Positions 34,620-44,213 of a DNA stretch of 64,000 nucleotides are shown piece by piece (the stretch's first letter is position 1; every line of letters starts with the position of its first letter). The notes under the pieces were generated by a model. That model was not told where the DNA came from. It worked only from the letters and a program-made list of their open reading frames with translations, and did not search any database. Both the position numbers and the translations under genes were made by a program. This stretch comes from Modestobacter muralis (lineage in GTDB: Bacteria > Actinomycetota > Actinomycetes > Mycobacteriales > Geodermatophilaceae): assembly GCF_010682105.1 (NCBI RefSeq), contig NZ_JAAGWH010000012.1:62001-126000 (forward strand), given 5' to 3'.

Positions 34620-37600
34620 TCAGACCGAGACCGCGTCGATCGCCTTGTAGATGCGCTGCTCGGAGACGGGCCGCGGCGTGCCCACGGTCTGGGCGAACAG
34701 CCCGACCCGCAGCTCTTCCAGCATCCAGCGCACCCGCATCACCGCGTCGTCGGGCGCCCCGGTCGGCGGGACGGCGGCGCGCAGCTGCTCGTACTCCTTG
34801 GTGACGGCCTCGACCGTGGCCAGCCAGAGCGCGTCCCGGGCGGCGTTGGCCGGCAGCTTCTCCAGCCGCAGCTCCATCGCCTTGAGGTAGCGCACCAGGT
34901 CCGGCAGCCGCTTGCGCCCGGCGGTCGCGACGAAGCCGCGGTGCAGCAGCCCGCCCATCTGCGCCCGCAGGTCGGCGATCGCGGCCTCGGGAACCCGCCG
35001 CCCCGGCGCGGCACCGATGGCGATCGCGGTCTCCCGGGCCTGCGTCAGCACGGCCTCCACGCGCCGGACGGCGTCGCTGGTCAGCGCCGTCAGCTCCGCG
35101 CGGGCCGAGGCCACCAGCGCGGCGAACGCGGCCTCGGTGCGTGGCGGGCCACCGGCGGCGGCGATCAGCTCGTCGGCGGCGGCGTCCACGCAGTCGGCGA
35201 CCAGGTCGGGGATCTCCCCGTCGGGGTTGAACTGCAGCGCCAGCCGGGAGCGCGGTCCGATGCCCTTGACCACCTGCTTGACCGGGGAGCTGACGACCAA
35301 CTGCAGCAGCCGGCGGGCGCCCCGCCAGCTCAGCCGGGTCGCCTCGGCCTCGGTGGGCACCACCCGGACGCCGACCGTCTCACCCTCGTCGACGAGCGCC
35401 AGGAACGCGGTGACCACGTGCCCGCCGCGCTCGACCTCGACGGTCTGGGGCAGCTCCCCGAACGTCCAGGTGGTCTGCCGAGTGCGTTCGTAGGTCGACG
35501 CGGCGCGGGCCAGGCTGGCCCGGGCCTGCGGAGCGACCTGGGCGCGCAGCGCGGTGAGGTCCTTGCCCTGGGCGAGCAGCCGCTGGGCGTCGTCCAGCAC
35601 CCGGTAGGTGGCGCGCAGGTGCGGCGGCACCTCGGCCGGCCGCCAGGCGTCCGGCGGGATGACCACCGAGGTGGCCCGGCGCAGCTCGCGCTCCAGCGCG
35701 GGCAGCAGCGCCTCGGTCGGGTCGATCTTCGGCAGCACCTCGCGCACCCGGTCCGGGATCGGCACCAGGCCGCGGCGCAGCTGCTTGGGCAGCGACCGCA
35801 GCAGCTCGGTGACCAGCTCGGCCCGCTGCCCGGGCACGGTGAAGGCCAGCGACTCCCCCGACGTCCGCGCGGCCACGGTGTCCAGCACGCCCAGCGGGAC
35901 GTCGACGGTGACGCCGTCGGACTCGGCGCCCGGGGCGAACGCGTAGGACAGCGGCAGCGTCAGCCCCTGGGTCAGCTGCACCTCGTCCGGGTAGTCCTCG
36001 AGCTGCACCTGCCCGGCCACGGCGGCGTTGGTGAGCATCTCCGGGGTGAAGGTCAGCAGGTCCGGCGTGGCGCGCCGGGCCTCCTTCCACCAGCGGTCGA
36101 AGTGCCGGGTCGAGACGACGTCGGCGGGCACCCGCGCGTCGTAGAGCTCGAACACCGTCTCGTCGTCCACCCGGATGTCGCGGCGGCGGGCCCGCTCCTC
36201 CAGCTCGGCGACCTGCTCGATGGTGCGGGCGTTGTCGGCGGCGAAGCGGTGGTGCGTCGTCCACTCCCCTTGCACCAGCGCGTGCCGGATGAACAGCTCC
36301 CGGGAGACCACGGGGTCGATCGAGCCGTACTGCACCCGCCGGCCCACCACCAGCGGCAGGCCGTAGAGGGTGACCCGCTCGGTGGCCACCACCGAGCCGC
36401 GCTTGGCGTCCCAGCGCGGCTCGCTGTACTGCCGGTTCACCAGGTGGTCGGCCAGCTTCTCGACCGTCTCGGGGTCGATCCGGGCGACGGTGCGGGCGAA
36501 GAGCCGGCTGGTCTCGACGAGTTCGGCGGCGACCACCCAGCGCGGCGGCTTCTTGGCCAGCGGGGTGCCCGGGGCCAGCACGAAGCGGGTGTTGCGGGTG
36601 CCCAGGTACTCCCGGCCCGGGCGCCCGGGCTTGCCGGACCGGTCCTTCACGGGCTCGGCCTGCATGCCGACCTGGGACAGCAGCCCGGACAGCAGCGCGG
36701 CGGTGACGCCGCGCTCGTCGGGTGCGGGGGCGAGCTCGCCGAGGGTCATGCCCAGCCGGCGGGCCGTGCTGCGCAGCTGGCCGTGCAGGTCCTGCCACTC
36801 ACGGATGCGCAGGTAGTGCAGGAACTCCTTCTTCACGGTGCGCCGGAACTGGTTGCCCGACAGCTCCTCGGCCCGTTCCCCCAGGTAGCTCCAGAGGTTG
36901 AGCAGACCGATGAAGTCGGAGTTCTCGTCGGCGAAGCGCTTGTGCATCTCGTCGGCGGCCTGCTGGTGCTCGGCGGGGCGCTCGCGCACGTCCTGCACGG
37001 TGAGCCCGGCGGCGATGACCAGCACCTCCTCCAGCACCCCGCGCCGGTCGGCCTCCACGACCATCCGGGCCAGCCGCGGGTCCAGCGGCAGGGTGGCCAG
37101 CGACCGGCCGGTCGGGGTCAGGCCGCCCGCGGCGTCGAGGGCGTCGAGCTCCTCCAGCAGCGCCACGCCGTCGGCGATCGCGCGACGGTCCGGCGGGTCG
37201 ATGAAGGGGAACTCGGCGACGTCACCCAGGTCGAGGGAGGCCATCTGCAGCAGCACCGAGGCCAGGTTGGTGCGCAGGATCTCCGGGTCGGTGTACTCGG
37301 GGCGGCCCTCGTAGTCGGCCTCGGTGTACAGCCGGATGGCGATGCCCTCGCTGGTGCGCCCGCACCGGCCCGAGCGCTGCCGGGCCGAGGCCTGGCTGAT
37401 CGCCTCGATCGGCAGCCGCTGGACCTTGGTGCGATGGCTGTACCGGGAGATCCGCGCGGTGCCCGGGTCGACGACGTACTTGATGCCCGGAACCGTCAGT
37501 GACGTCTCGGCGACGTTGGTGGCCAGCACGATCCGCCGTCCGGTGTGCGGCTGGAAGACCTTGTGCTGGTCGGCGGCGCTCAGCCGGGAGTAGAGCGGCA

Positions 37601-38570
37601 GCACCTCGGTGTGCGGGAAACCGCGCTCGCCCAGCGCGTCCGCGGTGTCCCGGATCTCGCGCTCACCGGCCAGGAACACCAGGACGTCGCCCGGCCCCTC
37701 GGCCACCAGCTCGGCGCAGGCGTCGACGATCGCGGTGACCTGGTCGCGGTCGGGGTCGGCGTCCTCGTCGTCGGGGTCGATGACCGGGCGGTAGCGGACC
37801 TCGACGGGGTAGGTGCGGCCGCTGACCTCGACGACGGGCACCTGGGCGCCGTCCACGCTGAAGTGCTTGGCGATCCGGTCGACGTCGATCGTCGCGGAGG
37901 TGATGACCAGCTTCAGGTCGGGGCGGCGTGGCAGCAGCCGGGCGAGGTAGCCCAGCAGGAAGTCGATGTTGAGGCTCCGCTCGTGGGCCTCGTCGATGAT
38001 GATCGTGTCGTACTGGCGCAGCAGCCGGTCGCGCTGCACCTCGGCGAGCAGGACACCGTCGGTCATCAGCTTGACCAGCGTGCGGTCGCCCACCTCGTCG
38101 GTGAACCGCACCTTCCAGCCGACGACGTCGCCCAGCGGGCTGTCCAGCTCCTCGGCGATCCGCTCGGCGACCGTGCGCGCGGCGATCCGACGGGGCTGGG
38201 TGTGCCCGATCCGCCCGCGCACGCCGCGGCCGAGCCCCAGCAGGATCTTCGGCAACTGGGTGGTCTTCCCCGAGCCGGTCTCCCCGGCCACCACCACGAC
38301 CTGGGAGCCGCGCAGCGCCTCGGCGATGTCGTCGCGGCGCTGACTGACCGGCAGGTCCTCGGGGTAGCTGACGACCGGGACGGCGTCCTGGCGGCGGGCG
38401 ACGCGCTGCTCGGCCGCGGCGACCTCGGCGGCGATCTGCTCGGTCTGCTTCGCGCGGACTGCGAGGTCCTTCGTGCGCCGGGTGCCGTCGAGCCGGCGTC
38501 CGAGGCGGTGCTCGTCGCTCAGGGTCAGTGCGGACAGCCGGGACCGGAGGTCGTCGTGCGGGGTGGTCAC
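34620..38570 (-). CDS. hrpA: ATP-dependent RNA helicase HrpA
   Basis: A 1316-residue DEAH-box helicase, the normal HrpA length. RecA-like core motifs: I GETGSGKTTQ, II DEAHERS, III SATIDVD, VI QRSGRCGRTSEG. The helicase-associated, OB-fold and C-terminal DUF3418 regions follow. E. coli HrpA rescues stalled ribosomes, and a similar role is likely. GTG at 38570 gives MTTPHDDLRSRLSAL. Divergent from the marR gene. Confidence 0.95.
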   Translation of the reverse strand: MTTPHDDLRSRLSALTLSDEHRLGRRLDGTRRTKDLAVRAKQTEQIAAEVAAAEQRVARRQDAVPVVSYPEDLPVSQRRDDIAEALRGSQVVVVAGETGSGKTTQLPKILLGLGRGVRGRIGHTQPRRIAARTVAERIAEELDSPLGDVVGWKVRFTDEVGDRTLVKLMTDGVLLAEVQRDRLLRQYDTIIIDEAHERSLNIDFLLGYLARLLPRRPDLKLVITSATIDVDRIAKHFSVDGAQVPVVEVSGRTYPVEVRYRPVIDPDDEDADPDRDQVTAIVDACAELVAEGPGDVLVFLAGEREIRDTADALGERGFPHTEVLPLYSRLSAADQHKVFQPHTGRRIVLATNVAETSLTVPGIKYVVDPGTARISRYSHRTKVQRLPIEAISQASARQRSGRCGRTSEGIAIRLYTEADYEGRPEYTDPEILRTNLASVLLQMASLDLGDVAEFPFIDPPDRRAIADGVALLEELDALDAAGGLTPTGRSLATLPLDPRLARMVVEADRRGVLEEVLVIAAGLTVQDVRERPAEHQQAADEMHKRFADENSDFIGLLNLWSYLGERAEELSGNQFRRTVKKEFLHYLRIREWQDLHGQLRSTARRLGMTLGELAPAPDERGVTAALLSGLLSQVGMQAEPVKDRSGKPGRPGREYLGTRNTRFVLAPGTPLAKKPPRWVVAAELVETSRLFARTVARIDPETVEKLADHLVNRQYSEPRWDAKRGSVVATERVTLYGLPLVVGRRVQYGSIDPVVSRELFIRHALVQGEWTTHHRFAADNARTIEQVAELEERARRRDIRVDDETVFELYDARVPADVVSTRHFDRWWKEARRATPDLLTFTPEMLTNAAVAGQVQLEDYPDEVQLTQGLTLPLSYAFAPGAESDGVTVDVPLGVLDTVAARTSGESLAFTVPGQRAELVTELLRSLPKQLRRGLVPIPDRVREVLPKIDPTEALLPALERELRRATSVVIPPDAWRPAEVPPHLRATYRVLDDAQRLLAQGKDLTALRAQVAPQARASLARAASTYERTRQTTWTFGELPQTVEVERGGHVVTAFLALVDEGETVGVRVVPTEAEATRLSWRGARRLLQLVVSSPVKQVVKGIGPRSRLALQFNPDGEIPDLVADCVDAAADELIAAAGGPPRTEAAFAALVASARAELTALTSDAVRRVEAVLTQARETAIAIGAAPGRRVPEAAIADLRAQMGGLLHRGFVATAGRKRLPDLVRYLKAMELRLEKLPANAARDALWLATVEAVTKEYEQLRAAVPPTGAPDDAVMRVRWMLEELRVGLFAQTVGTPRPVSEQRIYKAIDAVSV

Positions 38571-38664
38571 GGTGTGCTCGCAGTTCCTCTCGAGGGCAGT
38601 ACCTCCAGGGTCTCACCCCGACGGGTGCGGTCGCTCGCCCCGCGACCGGTGCAGAGCCCAACTG

Positions 38665-38683
38665 GTTGCATGCATGGTGCAAC
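38665..38683. promoter_or_regulatory. Probable MarR operator
   Basis: GTTGCA (38665-38670) and TGCAAC (38678-38683) form an inverted repeat with a seven-base spacer, the form MarR-type sites usually take, about 65 bases before the marR start. Confidence 0.5.
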
Positions 38684-38749
38684 GGCTTGTACCGTGCACC
38701 TGTTCCTCCGGCGCAGTGCGGCGCCCCCCGCCGACCACCGGAGCGCCCC

Positions 38750-39265
38750 GTGTCCGAGACCGCCGTGTCCGAGACCGCTCGCCAGCTCTCCCTGCCCGAG
38801 GAGCTGGTCCAGCTGGTGCGCGTCATGCACCTGCTCAAGAACCAGAGCACCAGCGGCGCCGGCCCCGAGGCCCGGGAGCGGGCGGCGCACGTGCTGCTCT
38901 TCCCGTTGACCCGGCTGGGTCCGCTGCGCCAGGGCGCGCTGGCCGAGCTCGTGCACGCCGACCCCTCGACGGTGAGCCGGCACGTGACCCTGCTGGTCGA
39001 CCGCGGGCTGGTCCGCCGGGTCGCCGACGCCTCCGACGGCCGGGCCAGCCGGCTGGTCGTCACCCCGGACGGCGAGGCCGTGATCGACCAGATGCGCCAG
39101 GAGCGCGCCGCCCTGTTCGCGCAGGTGACCGCCGACTGGGAGGACGCCGAGCTGGGCACCTTCACCCGTCAACTGCACCGCCTGGTGCAGCAGCTGACCG
39201 ACCACCTCCCCACCCTGGGCACCGCCTCCGGCGGCGCCGCGACCCCCTCCGAGAAGGACCGATGA
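38750..39265 (+). CDS. MarR family regulator
   Basis: A 171-residue repressor. The winged helix includes LRQGALAELVHADPSTVSRHVTLLVDRGLVRRVAD with the wing SDGRASRLVVTPDGE. The start GTG at 38750 begins a 15-base direct repeat encoding VSETA twice; a second GTG at 38765 is an alternative start. Its TGA overlaps the ATG of the MFS gene, so it very probably controls the efflux pump and senses one of its substrates. Confidence 0.92.
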   Translation: MSETAVSETARQLSLPEELVQLVRVMHLLKNQSTSGAGPEARERAAHVLLFPLTRLGPLRQGALAELVHADPSTVSRHVTLLVDRGLVRRVADASDGRASRLVVTPDGEAVIDQMRQERAALFAQVTADWEDAELGTFTRQLHRLVQQLTDHLPTLGTASGGAATPSEKDR

Positions 39266-41259
39266 GCCAGACCACCGATCACGGGACGGGGGCCCAGCGT
39301 CGCGACGCCCGCGCCACGGCCGCCGCGCCCGACGCCTCCGGGGCGTTCACCCACCGCCAGATCATGACCATCCTGGTCGGGCTGCTGCTGGGCATGTTCC
39401 TGGCCGCACTGGACCAGACCGTGGTCTCCACGGCCATCCGCACCATCGCCGACGACCTGGACGGCTACGACCTGCAGGCGTGGGCGACCACCGCCTTCCT
39501 GATCACCTCGACGATCGCCACGCCGCTGTACGGCAAGTTGAGCGACATCTACGGCCGCCGCGGCTTCTACCTGTTCGCGATCGCGGTCTTCGTCGTCGGC
39601 TCGGCGCTCTGCGGGTTCGCGAACTCGATGTACGAGCTGGCCGTCTTCCGCGCCGTCCAGGGCATCGGTGCCGGTGGCCTGATGTCGCTGGCGCTGGCGA
39701 TCATCGCCGACATCGTGCCGCCGCGGGAGCGCTCGAAGTACCAGGGCTACTTCATGGCCGTGTTCGGCACCTCCAGCGTGCTGGGCCCGGTCATCGGCGG
39801 GTTCCTCTCCGGGCAGGACTCGATCCTGGGCATCACCGGCTGGCGCTGGATCTTCTACGTCAACGTGCCACTGGGCATCCTGGCGCTGGTCGTCGTCTTC
39901 AAGGTGCTGCACCTGCCGCACACCAAGCGCGAGCACCGCATCGACTGGCCCGGCGCGCTGGCGCTGGTCACGTTCCTGGTGCCGCTGCTGATCGTGGCCG
40001 AGCAGGGCCGCACCTGGGGCTGGGGTTCCACCCGGGCGCTGGTCTGCTACGCCATCGGCGTGGTCGGGTTCGCGCTCTTCGTGCTCGCCGAGCGGGCCTA
40101 CAAGGACGACGCCCTGCTGCCGCTGCGGATGTTCGGCAACCGCACCTTCGCCGTCAGCAGCGCCAGCTCGATCGTGCTGGGCGCCGGCATGTTCGGCGGC
40201 ATCCTGCTGCTCCCCCAGTACCTGCAGATCGTGCACGGCTCCAGCCCCACCGAGGCCGGCCTGCAGATGATCCCGCTGGTCATGGGCATCATGTCCGGAT
40301 CGATCATCGCCGGGCAGACGATCGCCCGCACCGGCAAGTACAAGCTCTTCCCGCTGGTGGGCGTGGTCTTCATCGTCACCGCGTTGGTGTCGCTGTCCCA
40401 GATCGTCGGCGCGGACACCTCGGTGTGGGCGCTCGTGCCGTTCATGCTGCTGCTTGGCGTGGGCCTGGGCTTCAACTTCCAGCCGGTCATCCTCGCCGTG
40501 CAGAACGCCGTCAGCCCCCGGGAGATCGGCGTGGCGACCTCCTCGGTCACCTTCTTCCGCCAGATGGGCGGCACGCTCGGGACGGCGGTCTTCCTGTCGG
40601 TGCTGTTCACCCGGCTGCCCGGTGACATCGGCGGGGCCGTGCAGGACGCCGCGACCGCGAACCCGGCGATCGCCCCGCAGCTGCAGCAGGCCGGCGCCGG
40701 CGGCACCGACCTGTCGAACACCTCGTTCATCCAGGAGCTGCCCGCCGAGATCGCCCTGCCGTTCAAGACCGGGTTCTCGCACTCGCTGGACGTCGTGTTC
40801 CTGCTCGCCGCGGTCGTGGTCGCCCTCGGCTTCTTCGTGCTGCTGTTCCTGCCCCAGCTGCCGCTGCGCACCCAGTCCGGCATCCAGGCGGCCCAGGCCG
40901 GCAAGGACGGCGACGCCGACTCCCCCGCCCTGGCCTCGGCGAACGCCGCCGGTGCCGCGGCCCCGACGTCGGTCGAGCCGCCCGTCGACGGCGTCGACCG
41001 GACCGGGGAGAGCGCCGTCCCGGCCGACGACCGGACCGTCACCGACCGGGGCGCCGCGGTCCAGCCGGCGACCGGGCCGGCCACCGGGACCGTCCTCGGA
41101 ACCGGGTCCGGCGCGGCTGGTCACCCGGGCCGGCACGAGGCCGCCGACGGCGACACCCCGGAGGGCGGGCGGCACGAGGCAACTGCCCCCGACCAGCCCA
41201 CCGGGCTGGCCAGCGTCCCGGCCGACCACCTGCCCGAGGAGCTGCGCCGCCGCAGCTGA
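39262..41259 (+). CDS. MFS multidrug efflux transporter (DHA2, 14 helices)
   Basis: A 665-residue drug/proton antiporter of the EmrB/QacA type. Helix 1 motif LDQTVVSTAIRTIADDL, the loop motif GKLSDIYGRRGFYL and the antiporter motif C near SSVLGPVIGGFLSG are present. Fourteen helices end at about residue 540, followed by an unusual polar tail of about 125 residues rich in Ala, Gly, Thr and Asp, likely cytoplasmic. ATG at 39262 overlaps the marR stop. A 14-base-pair terminator follows. Confidence 0.93.
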   Translation: MSQTTDHGTGAQRRDARATAAAPDASGAFTHRQIMTILVGLLLGMFLAALDQTVVSTAIRTIADDLDGYDLQAWATTAFLITSTIATPLYGKLSDIYGRRGFYLFAIAVFVVGSALCGFANSMYELAVFRAVQGIGAGGLMSLALAIIADIVPPRERSKYQGYFMAVFGTSSVLGPVIGGFLSGQDSILGITGWRWIFYVNVPLGILALVVVFKVLHLPHTKREHRIDWPGALALVTFLVPLLIVAEQGRTWGWGSTRALVCYAIGVVGFALFVLAERAYKDDALLPLRMFGNRTFAVSSASSIVLGAGMFGGILLLPQYLQIVHGSSPTEAGLQMIPLVMGIMSGSIIAGQTIARTGKYKLFPLVGVVFIVTALVSLSQIVGADTSVWALVPFMLLLGVGLGFNFQPVILAVQNAVSPREIGVATSSVTFFRQMGGTLGTAVFLSVLFTRLPGDIGGAVQDAATANPAIAPQLQQAGAGGTDLSNTSFIQELPAEIALPFKTGFSHSLDVVFLLAAVVVALGFFVLLFLPQLPLRTQSGIQAAQAGKDGDADSPALASANAAGAAAPTSVEPPVDGVDRTGESAVPADDRTVTDRGAAVQPATGPATGTVLGTGSGAAGHPGRHEAADGDTPEGGRHEATAPDQPTGLASVPADHLPEELRRRS

Positions 41260-41274
41260 CCGCTCGGCCCCTCC

Positions 41275-41318
41275 GGACGGCCCCTGCGCCCCGCACCCGC
41301 GGGACGCAGGGGCCGTCC
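41275..41318 (+). terminator. Terminator after MFS gene
   Basis: GGACGGCCCCTGCG (41275-41288) pairs with CGCAGGGGCCGTCC (41305-41318), a 14-base-pair stem with a 16-base loop. Confidence 0.8.
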
Positions 41319-41474
41319 GCGTTCTTGCCGACGCCAGGTCTCCTGAGCGTCGGTGATCATGGGCGGCTCGCCGCGGGACACGCCGTGACGCGCGTGTCGC
41401 CCGGCCAGACGCCCGTGATCGACGGAGCGAGGCACGACGGGACGGCGGCTTGGAGCGGGGGCCGGACGTGCGAC

Positions 41475-41504
41475 GACGGCGGCCCTCCTGGGAGGACCGC
41501 CGTC
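41475..41504 (-). terminator. Terminator for the small membrane-protein gene
   Basis: GACGGCGG (41475-41482) pairs with CCGCCGTC (41497-41504) and CCTCC with GGAGG inside, 36 bases beyond the reverse-strand stop at 41540. Confidence 0.6.
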
Positions 41505-41539
41505 GGGAGTGTGCGTGCGCCGGGTGCGGCGCGGGAGGG

Positions 41540-41719
41540 CTAGAGGACCGCGGTCGCGGCCGCGGTGACGCGGGCGGCGGACTCGGGAGCCGGGTGCCGG
41601 ACGACGGAGGCCGCCTGCTTCTCGGCCTCGTAGCGCTTGGTGGACTGCATGCCCATCAGGACGACGAGTGCGGTCAGCACCACGAATCCGAGCAGGCTGA
41701 CTGCCGGCCACATCACCAT
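41540..41719 (-). CDS. 59-residue membrane protein with WP-GFVV anchor
   Basis: A single N-terminal membrane helix (WPAVSLLGFVVLTALVV) followed by QSTKRYEAEKQAASVV and a short Ala-rich tail. The helix and the ST-x-RYE-x-E segment match the N-terminus of the 295-residue protein encoded at 53292-54179, so both share one anchor module. ATG at 41719 is preferred over an upstream in-frame start because it begins the shared module and follows GGAG. Function unknown. Confidence 0.65.
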   Translation of the reverse strand: MVMWPAVSLLGFVVLTALVVLMGMQSTKRYEAEKQAASVVRHPAPESAARVTAAATAVL

Positions 41720-41852
41720 CTGGTCTGCTCCACGTTCTCTTCGGTGCCCGCCGGCTGCCCGGCGCTCTGCCACTGCTCACTGCCCGGGCCGGAACGGCTC
41801 GAACCGTGCGCAGAGCGACTTCTCGGTGGACAGCGTGTGACTGTCGTCGCAC

Positions 41853-41882
41853 GTGCAGGTGTCGCGGGGAAGCGACCTGCAC
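41853..41882. promoter_or_regulatory. Inverted repeat between divergent genes
   Basis: GTGCAGGTGTCGC (41853-41865) and GCGACCTGCAC (41872-41882) form an imperfect stem with a two-base bulge. It lies in the 297-base gap between the 59-residue protein gene and the YihY gene; it could be an operator or an mRNA hairpin. Confidence 0.3.
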
Positions 41883-42016
41883 GTTCCCCGGCCGCCCGGC
41901 CAGGACCAGCGCCTGGGACCCTCCGTTGCCGGAATGTCATCCCCGGCGTGCGTGGCACGGGTCCGGTCGGGGCACCCAGAGTCGACGAGCACGCGTCCCA
42001 CCCACCGGAGGCCCCC

Positions 42017-43072
42017 ATGGCCGGAGCCAGTGCGAGTGCGCCCCGAGAGGGCGCACGCGGCGGCACCGCGAACGACAGCACTGACCCGACCCGCGACGCG
42101 CGTGACACCGCGCCGGGCGACGACAAGATCAGCCGGGAGCGGGCCGACTACGCGCCCACCGGCGCCGACCCGAAGGCCACCACCGGCGGCACGCTCAAGC
42201 GCACGCTGAAGGAGTTCAGCGAGGACGGGCTCACCGACTGGGCGGCCACGCTGACCTACTACGGCATCCTCGCGCTCTTCCCGGCACTCACCGCGCTGCT
42301 GTCGATCGTGGGCCTGCTCACCGACCCGCAGCAGCTCACCGACGGCATCACCCAGGTCGTGCCTGAGCAGGCGGCGAACACGCTGAACCCGGTGATCCAG
42401 CAGATCGCGGGCAGCTCGAGCGCGGCCAGCCTCGGCCTGGTCATCGGCATCGCGGCGGCCATCTGGTCGGCCTCGGGCTACGTCGGCGCCTTCGGCCGGG
42501 CGGCCAACATCGTCTACGAGACCCGCGAGGGCCGGAAGATCTGGAAGCTCAAGCCGCTCCAGCTGCTGGTCACGCTCATCGGCATCCTGTTCGCCGCACT
42601 GATCCTGGCCATGCTGGTGCTCAGCGGCCCGGTCGTCGACGCCATCGGCCAGTCCATCGGTCTGGGCGAGACGGTGCTGAACATCTGGAGCTGGGCCAAG
42701 TGGCCGGTGATCCTGGTGCTGCTGGCGCTGATGATCGCCGTCCTCTACTACACCGCCCCCAACGCGAAGCTGCGCGGCTTCAAGTGGGTCAGCCCCGGTG
42801 CCGGTGTCGCGATCCTGGTCGCGGTGGTCGCCTCGGCGGCGTTCGCGTTCTACGTCGCCAACTTCGGCAGCTACAACAAGACCTACGGCGCGCTGGCCGG
42901 CGTCGTGATCTTCCTGATCTGGTTCTGGCTGATCAACCTGGCCCTGCTGTTCGGCATCGAGCTCGACGCCGAGATGGAGCGGACCAAGGAGCTGAAGGCC
43001 GGCGTGCCGCGCGCGGAGAAGGAGATCCAGCTCGACGCCCGAGAGGCGCCGAAGCGCAAGCAGACGACCTGA
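42017..43072 (+). CDS. YihY/BrkB family inner-membrane protein
   Basis: A 351-residue protein of the YihY/virulence-factor BrkB family (once miscalled RNase BN). A polar N-terminal 60 residues precede six helices; family segments include LTYYGILALFPALTALLS, SASGYVGAFGRAANIVYE and YGALAGVVIFLIWFWLINLALLFG. The C-terminus is charged. It may be a transporter or envelope protein; no activity is proven. ATG at 42017 follows GGAGG. A strong terminator follows. Confidence 0.9.
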   Translation: MAGASASAPREGARGGTANDSTDPTRDARDTAPGDDKISRERADYAPTGADPKATTGGTLKRTLKEFSEDGLTDWAATLTYYGILALFPALTALLSIVGLLTDPQQLTDGITQVVPEQAANTLNPVIQQIAGSSSAASLGLVIGIAAAIWSASGYVGAFGRAANIVYETREGRKIWKLKPLQLLVTLIGILFAALILAMLVLSGPVVDAIGQSIGLGETVLNIWSWAKWPVILVLLALMIAVLYYTAPNAKLRGFKWVSPGAGVAILVAVVASAAFAFYVANFGSYNKTYGALAGVVIFLIWFWLINLALLFGIELDAEMERTKELKAGVPRAEKEIQLDAREAPKRKQTT

Positions 43073-43090
43073 CCCCAGGTCCGCCACGCA

Positions 43091-43128
43091 CGAAGGCCCC
43101 CGGTCCCTGAGAGGACCGGGGGCCTTCG
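43091..43128. terminator. Strong bidirectional terminator
   Basis: CGAAGGCCCCCGGTCC (43091-43106) pairs perfectly with 43113-43128 around a CTGAGA loop, between convergent genes. Confidence 0.88.
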
Positions 43129-43149
43129 TCGTCGTCCGGGTCGGGCAGG

Positions 43150-43857
43150 TCAGCGGCTGGTCGGGGGCCGCTCGCCCCGGCGGGCCAGCGGGACCCGCTC
43201 CACCCAGCCGGCCACCGCCGCCAGACCGCGGCTGACCGCCCGGCCCGCCGGGGCGAGGCGGTCCGGGGCGTGTTGCACACCGGCGTCCACCAGGTCACGA
43301 CTGCGGTCCAGGACGGTCAGCGGCAGCGCGGAGACCGCGTTGCCCGGCGGACGGCGGGACACCGTCGGATGCGGCCGCGTCGGGGACACCCGGCGGGCGA
43401 TCTCCCACTGCCGGCCGAGCCGGCGCAGGGCGGAGCCGTCCAGCGCCTGCTGCAGCCGCGGGAACATCACGTCCTCCTCGTCCCGCACGTCCTCCCGCAG
43501 GACCTGGACGAGGCGGTCGAGCGTCGCCGCCCGGCGGGGGTCGTCGTGGCCGAGCGTCTCCAGCTCGCTGACCAGCTCGTTGACCTCCTGGTGCTCCTCC
43601 TCGACCTGCAGCGTGAGGGCCTCGCCGTCGGGCAGGACGCGGCGGACGACCGGCCAGAGCACCGTCTCCTCGGCGAAGGCGTGGCTGAACACCAGGCGGT
43701 CGATCCGGCGGAGCACGCGCTCCTGCTCGGTGCCGGTGGTGCCCTCGAGCTCCTGCAGCAGCCGGTCGAGCTGCTCGTGGTCCGCCCGCTGGCGGACGAA
43801 CACCGACCCGGGTCCGCCGAGCTCGGTCACGGTCTGGTCGGCGATCGACCTGGTCAT
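43150..43857 (-). CDS. Hemerythrin HHE domain protein
   Basis: A 235-residue protein. The N-terminal 150 residues form a hemerythrin-like four-helix bundle with iron ligands in ADHEQLDRLL, FSHAFAEETVLWP, EEEHQEVNELVSEL and REDVRDEEDVMFP. A second, Pro/Arg-rich region (about 160-235) is less conserved and may be an extension of unknown role. Such proteins bind di-iron and sense or store O2 or NO. ATG at 43857 follows GGAGGAG. Confidence 0.88.
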   Translation of the reverse strand: MTRSIADQTVTELGGPGSVFVRQRADHEQLDRLLQELEGTTGTEQERVLRRIDRLVFSHAFAEETVLWPVVRRVLPDGEALTLQVEEEHQEVNELVSELETLGHDDPRRAATLDRLVQVLREDVRDEEDVMFPRLQQALDGSALRRLGRQWEIARRVSPTRPHPTVSRRPPGNAVSALPLTVLDRSRDLVDAGVQHAPDRLAPAGRAVSRGLAAVAGWVERVPLARRGERPPTSR

Positions 43858-43985
43858 CTCGTGCTCCTCCGTGTGCACCGACGTCAGTGGCTCAGACGCG
43901 GGCGTTCCATGCCCGCGACCGGCTCGTCGCATGCACCGCCCGGTCCGGCGCGCGGACTCCCGGGACGGGAGGGCATGGTGGGGGC

Positions 43986-44210
43986 ATGGCGAACCTGGTC
44001 GGGCGCTCCCGGCGCAGTGCAGACGACAGCGGCCCGGCCGGCGAGAAGCTGGCCGGGCCGCTGCACGCGGTGTCCGAGTCGGTGGGCCGGGTGGCCCAGG
44101 AGACGCACGAGGACGTGCCCGCGCTGTGCGGCGAGCAGGTCCAGGTGATCTCGGTGGAGGACGTGCCGGACGACGCCGGCCTGTGCCGGGTCTGCCAGTA
44201 CGGCCCCTGA
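43986..44210 (+). CDS. Small Cys-containing protein, possible zinc site
   Basis: A 74-residue polar protein. The C-terminal half has THEDVPALCGEQVQV then LCRVCQYGP, so one His and three Cys could bind zinc. ATG at 43986 gives MANLVGRSRRSADD. It stops three bases before the convergent PIG-L gene. No family name is certain; short proteins with this His/Cys pattern are common in actinobacteria. Confidence 0.55.
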   Translation: MANLVGRSRRSADDSGPAGEKLAGPLHAVSESVGRVAQETHEDVPALCGEQVQVISVEDVPDDAGLCRVCQYGP

Positions 44211-44213
44211 GGG

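Noticed and set aside
34599-37502. 967-codon forward open frame opposite hrpA
   Set aside because: It is an antisense shadow of the HrpA gene. Its composition is low-complexity His/Gly/Gln-rich and no domain is recognisable, whereas the reverse strand has all helicase motifs.
39169-41229. 686-codon reverse open frame over the MFS gene
   Set aside because: Shadow of the transporter; His/Asp/Gln-rich with no domain.
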